A DNA stretch of 64,000 bases from Flabesymbios commensalis (lineage: Eukaryota; Annelida; Polychaeta; Terebellida; Flabelligeridae): the NCBI GenBank assembly GCA_964017125.1, contig OZ024908.1, forward strand, positions 61,387,521 to 61,451,520. Direction: 5' to 3'. The position numbers and the translations under genes were made by a program. Below, piece after piece: positions 1-11,900 of the stretch. How positions within the stretch are numbered: the stretch's first letter is position 1; the number at the start of each line of letters is the position of its first letter. The notes beneath the pieces were generated by a model, which was given only the letters and a program-made list of their open reading frames with translations, was not told where the DNA came from and made no database searches.

Positions 1-2819
1 GGCAAGCACATGCTGAACCTGCATGACTGCAGCGCTTTTCAACTATGGTCGTATATGCCACACAAGCATACATGGCATTCAGCACGGTCTACACCCCACA
101 CCGCTCAACACCCAGTGTACAACACAGCTAGCCAGACTCAGTAGACAGCATATGCATAAACTGCATGCTTACAGCACTGCTCAACTACAGTCTACCATAC
201 CGACAGCCGCTCAAGCCAGTCAGAGCACACACCTGCCTGGCTGTGCAGGGGAATCCCCAGATGTAAAGAAGTACACACTCTGATATCAATTTTTCAAGAC
301 ATCCACATCCTGATCTACATAAAAAGCGATTTACAGATATCAGCATCAACCTTTTCCGACACAGACTTCAATACAGATTTACAGCCTTCAGTATTGACAT
401 TCCATTGTTCCAGTTTCACAGCATCAAGAATTAACATTAATATCATAAGACCTTTCGTCGCAGCATAGCACTTTTAATAATAATTTCAGCTGACATTTAA
501 GAATTTAAGAAGTCATTTTATAGTACCTACCTGTACTGTAGCCTACTTAGTCAACATTGTCAACCAGTCCCGCCCCCGGTTGACCAGCTGCCTATTGAAA
601 AAACACGTGAGGCACCAGCTTGATGTTTGGCCGCCCTCATCTAGTGGTGTACAATCAATTTGTGATGCCCAAAAAGTTTATGCCCGCCACCTTTGATAAG
701 TTTTTAAAATCACGTCAGGAAAATATAAACAATTGAAAATACGAATCGAGCTGGTGTGAACAGTATAAACGGCGGCCATTTTTTTGTTTGAATTTCTGGA
801 GTCTATAAACAACATCCAGTTCCCATTCTGGAAACGAAGTGTCAGACAGGTGCCCAGTCTATATCCTACTAGGCTTGCCAAATATTAAGTAATCATTATT
901 CTGCATATTTTTTATAATAACGGTTACCCACATACCGATAATGGTGCTTTTTTTCAATTCTAATTTCAGGTTTACTCATTTTCCGTAAATCTCATAAATC
1001 TCTGACGACTTTCACAATATATGCACAGATCCGTTTTTTCACCGCACGCTCGGTGATGATGCAGAGATGTGCGTTTACCATTATATAACTGTTTAGCCAC
1101 CGCAAAAGGGCAACTCTTATATTGCATTATAGACTCTATCGATACAAACGACCCAATGAACGACATTCGATACAGTATTACTAGTACTGCTTTTAACGAT
1201 CACGCACTGTGGCTTAAAATCGTTACAATATAAATTTTTAGCATGTGTTGGATGAACTATCCACACATGTGCTTGATTCATGCGGCTGGTTCTCGCTATT
1301 ACAGCACCAAACGATAAGACGGCGGGACCAGCCACACGCATTGCTCTATTAAAATTGTTTCACATGTAATGTACCTTCTTAACATGTAATTTACGTAAAT
1401 AATTTGAAATGCATATTACGTAAACAATACTGATTGATATTTACATTTCATCCAATTACACAAATTTTTCTTCACGTAATAATTACATTATGTCATGTCA
1501 TTTAACTAAAATGATTTTTTCAATGGTAATTAAACTGATTAATATTGATTGTATTGATTAAAATAAGATAGGAGGATCAGACGACACACGTCAAGTAGCA
1601 GCACGATATTTGATAATAAATTAACACTGGTTAAGAAGATGAGAAATAAATAACCTTAAACAATTTTACATGCTACGCACGTGATATGTTCGCCACCCAC
1701 CCACCCTGTATTTTTTGCACCCAGCTAGTTAAAATGTTTTGTTAATCATTTTTAGATAAGTGCACTACTCGGATGGGCCGACGAACAGACGCTTTACTCA
1801 CAAATTAGTTTGTGATCATACGTTGTTACTTAGCCCGGGGGTAATGTTGGGATCAGTGTCTTGTCCCTTTTTGGCCTGTAAAGCCATTCAGTATTGAGAA
1901 ACTGACGAGTTGACTTCTCCCGACGAGCTTCACCCACGCTATCCTCGCCAACACTTTTTCCTGCTCACTTGTAGTTTACAGATCATCTATATTTCTTCAG
2001 AAGTAACTAGTCCTATGTATGAGAGCTTGTGGTGCAGCTTAAGTAACTGTGGCGGTGGCTATATAGTAAGCAGCCTGTCTCTGTGGGTCACTGTTATTGA
2101 GAATGAATTGAGCGTTTGAATGAATGAAGTTTCAGGCCACCTTTGTGCACATATAGTCTAAACTGGGCCATGAGAATCTCCTGAGCATGGTGAGATGAAT
2201 GAGATGACACTGCCCTTGAGACACATGATTCGAAAGTTGAGCCCTGGTGGTTTGAGGCCGAGCACGCTACCTCTCGGTCACGGAGGTTCCTCTCAATATT
2301 GAAGGGGCTACGTCATCACATGCTTCTGATAATAATAAGTACAGGCTACATGTTTCTCCTTTCAGGTTGGCCCACAATTAAGCATACATGCATACGACGG
2401 GAAATCCCCGTGAGCGCACAGTTGTGATAAAAATTGACACAACAGGAATAAAACTGGCTCAAACACAGTTACCTCTTTTTGAAATAACCAATTTGAATGT
2501 GACATTTTGAGCCAAAACTTAAATGTCATCTCTTCATTTACAAATTATTTATTAAACTGCATCCCTCGAGACTCGTGGCTGCAAATACGGTTATAAACCT
2601 AAATAATGTGACTGCGGCCATTTTGGATTTTTAAAAATGTCACTGAATAAAATTATACACACCCTCTAGAAATTACTAACGTTACATCGGACCCATATGA
2701 ATCAAAATGAGTCATAAAAAAACTTTATACCCTCTTGAGTCTTTCCACCCTTTGTAAAAATTCCTCCTCACCAATTTCTGTTGTAGTTATATTCCCGCAA
2801 GCGATGCTGGTGCGCCCCA

Positions 2820-2868
2820 AAGGGGGGGTTTGTCTGAATCCTTCGAACCCCCCCTGGCTACGCCCCTG
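2820..2868 (-). mobile_element. Solo end of a DNA transposon/MITE (CAGGGGCGTAGCCAGGGGGG)
   Basis: Read on the minus strand this begins CAGGGGCGTAGCCAGGGGGG, followed by TTCGAAGGATTCAGACAAAC and CCCCCC. Such ends are very common on small non-autonomous DNA transposons in invertebrate genomes. The partner end was not found. Confidence 0.4.
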
Positions 2869-3691
2869 TAGAGATAGTCGGGAGTTTGAATGAACAGGCG
2901 GCCAAGATGGCGACTGGACAAACAAACATATCGTTAACTCTTAACCCAGCAACGGTGCTGCCTTCGCCTAGCTTATAATTAGCCTACCATGGAAATAAAT
3001 GACTTGCCCTGCTAGGATACCTTTCAGTGTTTTTATTCCTCGTTTTCCCGAATGATAGATTACATACACATGTATTTTGAATGCATAATGTATTTATCAT
3101 ACTGATGTTGACCCTAGTTTTATGTGAATGCTAAATAAATCTATCTATAGGTAGCCTATCTATGACCATGCTATTCAAAAATAAAAATAATATTGTTGCA
3201 ATAAATCATCTCTCTACCTCAAGCCTATACACGTACACTCTGTTACCAGAACAAATTGCTAGTTTTTCCTTTCCTACAAATGTAATACAGAATGCTTGTT
3301 CAGTTTCTTTCCAAGAACAATACCACTCTGGAATAGGCTACTAGCATCCAATCTTATACAGCTCCTCATACCGATATTATTTAATCACACATTAATTGTA
3401 TGGATATACATGTAACCAAAACATCCAGTATAATATACTCTTTTCACCAGTATTGATCATGTAACACTAAATTGCTAGCGCACACCACTCAACCAGAGCA
3501 ACTATATAGCCTGGAAGTTTCCGCTTTGCTCATCATGCTCATCAAGAAGACAATCAAGGAGACCGTGGAAGGGAAATCTTCTGACAATTTCTGGGACAAT
3601 TTTGTTTTGTAGCCTGTGCGAGTGTTTATTCACTTAACTGTGTGTCATTATATGTACCTGGGCCCTTTGGGAAACCAGCGTAATACCTGAC

Positions 3692-4105
3692 TATACTCGC
3701 CGTCAAATTAAAAATGATCAACCAGGATCGCATGATTCTCGGCGATTTCTCCGTCAATTTTAAACTGATTTCCTTGAAATTTTGCAGAGGCCATTTTCTA
3801 TTAAAATCCTAACAGGGGTAAAAATTTCGCAAAATAATATTTAATATTTCAAAAGTTAGATCATTTGCAATGTGATAAAATTCTAAAATTAGTTTAATGG
3901 GGTTAAAGAGGAACGTCGTAATTTCAATTCATTACATGTCAAATGGTCTAACTTTTGAAATACACTAGATAATTTTACGAAATTTTCAGGGCTGTTTGGA
4001 TTTGAATTGAAAATGGCTTTTGTAAAATTTGAAGAAAATCGGTTCAGCATTGACGGAGAAATCGCAGAAAATTATGCGATCCTGGTTAATTTGACGGCGA
4101 GTATA
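3692..4105. mobile_element. Foldback MITE, ~414 bp, TATACTCGCCGTCAAATTAA termini
   Basis: The left arm (3692 to about 3800) and the right arm (about 3985 to 4105) are inverted copies, both reading TATACTCGCCGTCAAATTAA inward, then CCAGGATCGCAT and GCGATTTCTCCGTCAAT. The TA at each tip fits a TA target duplication. The centre contains ACATGTCAAATGGTCTAAC, also found near 7590 and 48130. There is no coding capacity. Confidence 0.75.
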
Positions 4106-4124
4106 ATTGATTTCATATATATAT

Positions 4125-5456
4125 GGGTAAAACCAAAAATTGGGGTAACTTTGTAGCATCAAAAATGGCAGTGAGGTGACCATCAAAGAGGAGGAAAACT
4201 ACTTTATAGGTTTGGTGCACTGATCCCAATAGAGCATGAAAAAGCCACTGGCTGCGCTAGAAATTTTTTTTTTGCTTCAAAAAATCATTTTAAAAAAATT
4301 GCAGCATTCCACTTACTACTCCGTTACCAAATTCAAACCATTGAAAAAATTCTGTTACTTTGTTTAGCTTGACATCACACTTTTAAACGTGATATCCTTA
4401 CTGGAGCATAATACTAAACAATCGTACATCAGACCTGCTAAAAAATTTAAAAAAAATTGATGGGATGAACAAAAATCTTTATTTCAACTCCGTTACCAAG
4501 CCAAAAAATACTCAACTCCGTTACCAAATGTTTGGCTCGACATAAATATAAACTGTATATTTTCTTATCATAACATCGATCACAAATGGGTGCTCTATTA
4601 ATATGGGGACAACGAGCCATGTTTTAAAAGACTATATCATCAATCATTATGACTGTAAAACCCATAAAATTTGACAATTCACCACTCCGTTCTCTTTTCT
4701 TGGTAACGGAGTAGAGTGGAACGGAGTAGTAAAATTAAAAGTATTCTAGGGATTAATGAAAAGATCTGGGCAATAATTCAAAAATATATCATACGGGTGC
4801 AAATAGTCCCCATAGCAACTGTTGTAGGCATACAATCATAAAACTCAACTCGTTTTTATACTCACAAGGCTAGGAACGGAGTAGTAAAAACAAAAGTATA
4901 TTTTCTAACTTTTTGGTAATACCTGTTTCGAATAACTTGTCACTCAACAATATTAACTCGTATAAGGCCCTTTAGTGTGTCAAACTACACTTGCTATAAT
5001 TTTAGTTCATGATTATTCACTTGATGGGGCATGCTACAATAATGGTAACAGAGTAGAGTGCAAATGTGGGGACATGTATATTCATCAAAATTATTTATAT
5101 CGATATCAATTTTAAGTCGAATTTTGATCATTGATTAGTTAAAGTGAACAATGTCTAGCCATGAAATGTAATTGTTAGAATTATATTGTGATTTTGTATC
5201 CTACAGTGAAGTTTTAAATAGTGGAATTTTCCCTGGGGACATGCCATTTTCCACGTTTTCATGACATAGAGCTCTTATAAAACCATTTATATATATTTTT
5301 TTTTACAAATAATCCAAACATTATTAAGTAGTAATGCCTAAACGTGAAGTTGCACCATTTATTTTTAATATTATTATATTTAAATCAAAATGCGGACCTT
5401 TTAAGTCCTGGGGACACTAATTTTATGTAAAGTTACCCCAATTTTTTGTTTTACCC
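4125..5456. mobile_element. Non-autonomous DNA transposon, ~1.33 kb, ~28 bp terminal inverted repeats
   Basis: The left end GGGTAAAACCAAAAATTGGG and right end (complement) GGGTAAAACAAAAAATTGGG continue for about 28 bp with one mismatch, and both are flanked by ATATAT, so a TA or TATA target duplication is likely. Inside, ACTCCGTTACC occurs in forward orientation at about 4319, 4488 and 4515, and as GGTAACGGAGT in the right half (about 4702, 4730, 4870, 5045), so the interior is itself roughly symmetric. No reading frame of note. Confidence 0.72.
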
Positions 5457-5920
5457 ATATATGTATTGATTGTAGGCCTATTATGCTGAAAGGGTTACCC
5501 TTAATAAATCTTCTCAATATTATCAATATTCTCAACAAAAGCACCCAAGATAAGGGCTTGTGTTAACAGGGTTTTTTCTTTGATAATTACAGAATTAAAT
5601 GTTCTCTTATCATGTGAAAAAATATTCCACAATATGCAGTTTGCATGATATATTTAAATATTTGCAGGATATTTTACACCCATTTTGGCCAACCATGGAT
5701 CTGAGCGACATCTATGAGAGGATAATGACCAACTTGCTTCTAGCTACCTGATTGATTGATAATTTTCGAAAACAACACATGCCCGAATAAAATTATAACG
5801 TTTTATTTTTTACACTGGATAAAGGCTATTTTATATATTATAATGTTATCTCATTGAAGTGAAAGACAAGTGACTGATAGATCAAAATATTTATGAGTCG
5901 AAAATATTTTTTTGCTAATT

Positions 5921-5999
5921 ATGTCGAAAACATGCGAACGTTGTGAAGTTGAGAAAGGAACAGTGCAATGCGTGGAGTGCGCTGGTCAATCAGCGTCAG
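5921..5999 (+). CDS. Exon 1: start codon and first half of B-box
   Basis: Residues 1-26 plus one nucleotide (phase 1 donor, GTAAAC). It begins MSKTCERCEVEKG and holds zinc ligands C5, C8, C17 and C20 in the pattern C-x2-C-x8-C-x2-C. An in-frame stop at 5894-5896 makes the ATG at 5921 the likely start, unless an unseen upstream exon splices in between. No RING finger is seen. Confidence 0.85.
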
Positions 6000-8900
6000 G
6001 TAAACGTTAGTCAAGAATTCCAGCACGAAAGATGCCTGTAAACTTTAGATCGGCGGTTTTTCATAAATTACATTCCACTGAATGATACCTCGGTGATTTA
6101 TCTGGTGTCACGGCGCAGCTTACACTCTGACTCTGTGGTCCAATATAGTCTAATATTATTAAATTAACCAAAATAATAATTTCTTCTAACTTAACTTTCA
6201 ATCTAAATCAAGATAAAGCAAATATAAACTCGGATTGACATGATTGATAAAATGTTTTATCTCAGGCAAAGCTAGCTGTGGTCCAGACGACTCGCTAAGG
6301 CCGATCAGCGCTAAGCCTAAGGCGAAGCTTGCTTGTTTCCGTTGTCGATATCATAGTTAGATATAGTAGAAAGCTCGGAATCTCACGCTGATGTCATTGT
6401 GTGCTGAACTCCCTCTACACTATAAATAATCATTACTGGCCGCCATGAGGGAGTTCAGTACACATCACCGTCAAAAATGTGAGATTCCAAGCTTGTCTAT
6501 ATAAAACATCTAGCAACGGAAACAGGTTACTGTGATCTCAGGTTCTTGTTTACATTTTCGTATCTGTGAGCCCTCGTTCTCAAACCACGTGTATGGGTTA
6601 CCCATAGGTTGCAATTTTGGATGAACTGAATTGAGAATAAGTTGACCACTGCTTGCCATATCGCGTTTTGCCCTAGCGGTGCTGTGGCCAGATATAATAG
6701 CAATAAAAGTGATGAGATGTACATATTTTCGGTGGTATGCAGTAGCTAGATGATTCATATTATCACCTTTGACCTGTATTGGTGAAAAACCTTGACCAGT
6801 TGTAAACAGTTCTAACGATAAATTAGCCATATTGTAAACAGTTTCGGATTACTTTGATGGGTGGTCAGAATTAAAAGCATCTACTACATTACTGCATACA
6901 ATACACTAAATAGGTGTATGTAGAGGTAAGATATTTCTGTAATGTATGATGTGTTGGAATCGGATTTATTTTGAGCGGATTGTCTGCTATTGATGCCAGC
7001 CTAAATGGCCCGCACTGTCCAAAAAAGATGAATGCCATTCGTGCTCACTCTCAGCAGTGACTGAGAGTGCTGCTCACTAGGTAAACGTGTGACTGACATG
7101 TCTGAGACTGCAGTCGTTAGTTCATGTAGACTAGTCTGTCTAGGTCTAGGAGTCTTTAGGCAGACCTTATTAATAAACAATTGTTATATAGACTAGTTGC
7201 ATTCAACTTCCACCAGCGTTGGGTGTTTTTCGCTGATTTCTCAGCACTCTTTTAGTCTTTGTCAAAATGGCCTCCCTTCGAACCAAAGACTTTGCGTCGA
7301 AGAGTGTCATTTTGGTGAACCCCTGCATTTCGATAGTCTTTTTAAAGACTGGACTGGGCACTCCCCTGGGAGCTGCTTTATTGAACTTTGATTAACATGT
7401 TCAACTTGAAGTTGAGCTTGCAAGTAGATCTAGTCCGGCGCCTCTCCTTAAAATTTCGTGGCATTTGAGTCAGTATTTCAAAAGTTATGACATTTACCAT
7501 TTGATATGTAGTAGAATTTCGTGATTGAAGCTGAATGAAATCAATGGGTTAAATATGGAGGAGCTTGAAAATTCAAAATTTATCAGGGGCCTACATGTCA
7601 AATGGTCTAACTTTTAAACTAAGTATTTTTTCTTTAATTTTCCAGAGAAGTTGCCGTAAGACTAAAAAATAGTGCTTACTTGTGTGAGTAATTAGCAAAA
7701 AGCATGCAAAAGTGACAGATTTTGAGTGACTTTTACTTTAATAACATTGAATAAATCATCACGCAGCTGATTGTTAGGTACTGTTAGTGACTAAATGGAA
7801 TAGCTAGGCCTAGACCCATAAAAGCCTCACTACCCAGTAAGCAATTTAACATTTTCCCAGTGCTGTGTGAATGCTAGTCTGCCATCTGTGATGTTGGCCC
7901 ATCAATAACTCATATTTACCGGGTATGACCTGCCAGTGGGAATCATCCAACTCTTCACGTTCAATAGTCAAATGAATAGGCCTGGGTTATGACTCCATTT
8001 AATGCTCATATTAGTAGAAAAATACATCAAGTTTATTTGCATTAAACATTTTTCAACATGATAGTATTTAATTATTGACCCAGTGAACCAGCAGTGGCCT
8101 AATATCTTGTTTAGACTGCCCGGGCCCATTTCCCTTCCCTGATATTGATCAACTGCCAACGCTTACTTTACAAGTAAGCAGATTATGATACTGCCTTTTG
8201 GCTTTGCAGAGCAGTGTAGGTCGGAGATGCAGTCCCATGCCATGCTAGAGCTACACTACATAACATTATGTAGGTTTATGGAACCAGACAGGCATGTATC
8301 TCCCTTCAGCTGGCAAGTTTCCGGACATCGGAAGCAGATACAATCTTATGAAAAGTCTGCAGTGGACTAGATATCAAGATGAAGAAAACATGATTTCCAG
8401 GCCAGGAAATGATGCGGGAATATCTGATGCAAGGGATCTGAAAAAACCAGTGGGAAAACCGCGTTTGCACACCCTTATTTGTGCCCTGGGTCTAGACCAG
8501 TCAAGATCTACAATCTACATTACAGAAAGCGGTAGGAATGCGGTAGACATAAATACATGAATAGACCTGAATTGAGATGAATAGACTTTCCAGAATATAC
8601 CATTTCTTTATTGTATTTTAATTGAATTGGGCCTACCGTATGGGAAATATTGTTGCATTGATTGAATATCTCAAGTTGAGAATGATAATAAAGTTATTTA
8701 AAATATGGTGTTGTTTTTTATGTTTTGTAATCATTATTATGGTTCGAGTTTGGGCATTCTGCTTTATTTGGAAGTGAGCGACATCTGTTGGCAAAGATTT
8801 GAGTGAATGAATCAGTCAGCTGGACTGTCTCGGATCTCCACTAGGATCTTTCTAAATATAGAAATACTGCCAAATTGGTGAAAATAGTTAATTGCAACTG

Positions 8901-11900
8901 TTTTCGTGTTCTTTTATGAATCTAGGAACGAAGTCATTTTTTCATTATAAATTAGGATCTAAACACGTGTGCAACATCTCTGGGAGTGCAGCGACAGAGC
9001 CTTGAGTGAAGTAGAGCATTTGTGCCAACTTAGAGGATCCTTCACTAAGTAAAAAATTTAAGCTCATTTTGATGAACTATGGCCATTTTAACATCATCCT
9101 GCTGATAATGATAATAATTACATTTAATTACATCGCCTCGATTCTTGAGTTGATACGTGGCTTACTGGATCTCAATTTGTCTAAATTAAAACTACCATAA
9201 GAAATATGCATGAACTGTTCATGCAGGGAGCGACATGAGCGACATTTATGTGAAGAGAAGTTGTCAGAAAGCAGAGATATGTAAGCATGCGCTATGCCGG
9301 ACGGATGTTTCCATAGAGCGCATTCCACTAAAACAGTTACAGTACATGCCATGCATTATGACCTTTTACTCTCTGGGCTTCCCGTGGGCCACTATGTTTT
9401 CTATCTGTTTTAACCCTTACACTGTTAGTCGCCCAAAATAAACCAAGCGCAGCCTGCTGTGTGGGACAAGTGAATTAAAAAAAAAAAAAAAAAATTTTTT
9501 TAAATTTTTTTAATTTCTTTTTTTTCACCTTTGTTTTGTGGTGTCTTTCTATTTGCGCTTTAAAGATAGCTAACTGACTGATTTTGTAATATAAAGCTTT
9601 TAATATCAGTTATTTAAAACGTGCCAGATATTACTTAGTGGGAAACCACACATGCTGCAAATTTTATGCAGCAGTGTAAGGAGTTAAATGATATGTTTTT
9701 TCTCTGTTTTAACCCTTTAAGCCCCCACGATGCATTAAAGCATCATTTTACATCCCTGAATACAGACTTAATTTTCCCACAACTAAGGGTTTTAGAACGA
9801 AAATACCCATGAAACTGGTTTACCAATACGTGTTGATTTTCTTTAATTTTTAAACCATATCAAGTCATCTTTATTCACTACAAGTCGGGAATTGCGGCAG
9901 CAATTCGCGGCTTGTAGTGGATGAAGATAACAATGGTAAATTCAGGCCTGAATGGGTTAAATAAGCGCACGCATTAGATTAAGGCCAAGCATTACCAAAA
10001 AACAAGTTTTTTTTTGTTCAGCGCTCGCATCAGATGGTTGTTAACCCTTAAAGGGCGGAATTTTTTAATGAAAACCATGGAGGCCAAAGTTTTATTTTTC
10101 AATTTGTAATCATCTTAACCCTTACACTGCTGCCTAAAATTTGCAGCATGTGTGGTTTCCCACTAAGTAATATCTGGCACGTTTTTCCTTCAAAAAAACA
10201 TCTGATGAACAACAGATATTAAAAGCCATTATATTACAAAATCAGTCAGTTATCTATATTTGAAACGCAAATAGAAAGGCACAACAAAACGAAAGTGAGA
10301 AAAAAAAGAGTTTTTTTTTTTTTTAAAGAATTTACTCGGCGACTATAGTCGCCCACAGCAGGCTGCGCTTGGTTAATTTTGGGCGACTATAGTCGCCCAT
10401 AGCAGTGTAAGGGTCAAAAGATTTTTCAATGAGGAATGGTATTTTTGAACAGTTGGATATCTATCCTATTAGAAAATAATCAGGGCATATTTGCTCCATG
10501 GAATTGAAAGTTAAAACAATGTTGAAATGAGAGAAGTTTCTAGCAATAGGAAAAGAAAAAAATCAACCATAATGTCTGCTTTAATTTTTTTGTAAGTAAA
10601 TCACAAAAAACACTTTTTGTATAAGTTTTAAGAAGACTAACTTATAAAATTCCATTAAAAAACATACTTTGTCCTTCACTCCAATACATTTTAAATGATA
10701 TGGGATGAGAAAATTGACAAATGACAGCGTAACATACGTAACAATAATCATCCTTTTGTTTTTGTTTTGAAGGACATGGATAGTTCAGAATAGCCAGATT
10801 TCTAATTAAAAGTAAGAATGGAACTATAAACCAATTACCACAAAGAAATGACCCAAACTGCTAAGTATTTGTTGCTGGAGACCATTTGAACTCTGTAACA
10901 TACGTAACGTTAACGTATGTTACACAAAAAGTAGAGTTCAATATTAACCTTACACACATAATTTATTCAAATTGATATCATTAAATAACATCGAAAGCAA
11001 TTCAAAGAATACATCTACATGAAAATTAATTCTTTTAAGGAGCTGAATTCAATTGTTTTGACATTTTTATCCATTTCAAATAAAGAACAAGAAGCCAGCC
11101 GGCCTCCGTAATCCCATAATAAAGGACATCGATCGTTCAGAATAGCCAGATTTCTGATAAAAAGTCAGAATAGAAGTTCTATAAACCAATTACCACAAAG
11201 AAATGACTCAAATTGCAAAGTTTTTGTGTCTGGAGACCATTCAATTATGTAACATTCATAACGTTAACTATGTTACAAAAAAGTTCAATATTAACTCACA
11301 AACATGATTTTTTTCAAATTGATTCCATTAAATACCATCCGAAGTACTTCAAAGCAAACATCTACATGAAAATTGACTATTAGAGAGCTGAATTCTTAAA
11401 ATCTTTTTGAACTTATTATCCATTTGAAATGAATAATAATGAGGCCGCCGGCCACTGTAATCCCCCATGCAATGGTCTAGCTATCTACAACAGTTTGCAA
11501 TGATAATAATAATAATAAAGATATTAAAGTCAATTATGGCCGCAATTCGGCCATTTTGAATTTGATCTACGGTACTTTCTCAGGGCATATCCCTCCCTGA
11601 AACAACACATTTTGTTTTATAGTAATGGTCTAGCTATCTGACATGAAACCGCGATAATCAGCCATTTTGAATTCGATCGAGTTGAAAAAAACGCACATTT
11701 TATGTTGCCCGATGACTCAGCTCTATCAAGCACAGTTTTCCAGATATTGAACATATATGTTATCCCTTTTAGCAATGTTTAGTGCTGGGACCATCTTTAG
11801 ACATCGAAATTTAAGTTTGGAGACATCTGAATTTGACATCTAAAGTCGATACCCGAACTGAAATAATTTGAAAAATTATATTGGGCGTAGACCCATCACA

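Larger units (their letters stand above)
1..5920. other. Upstream DNA, no gene recognised
   Basis: No convincing coding exon. Two diverged direct copies of about 55 bp (near 7-62 and 146-200, sharing CTGCATG and CTCAACTA) open the window. AT-rich unique-looking DNA follows, then the elements listed separately at 2820, 3692 and 4125. The promoter of the Tudor gene should lie between about 5470 and 5920, but I see no TATA box or motif I would stand behind. Confidence 0.5.

Noticed and set aside
23-283. 86-codon open frame at the window start
   Set aside because: Composition follows a local diverged direct repeat; no recognisable domain or splice context.
2150-2290. Possible tRNA-derived SINE head (GGCCGAGCACGCTACCTCTC, GGAGGTTCC)
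   Set aside because: No full A-box/B-box pair with the right spacing and no cloverleaf could be drawn.
8294-8560. 88-codon open frame in intron 1
   Set aside because: Short, no family resemblance, no clear start context, and located inside an intron of a well-supported gene. It could be a relic, but I cannot support it.
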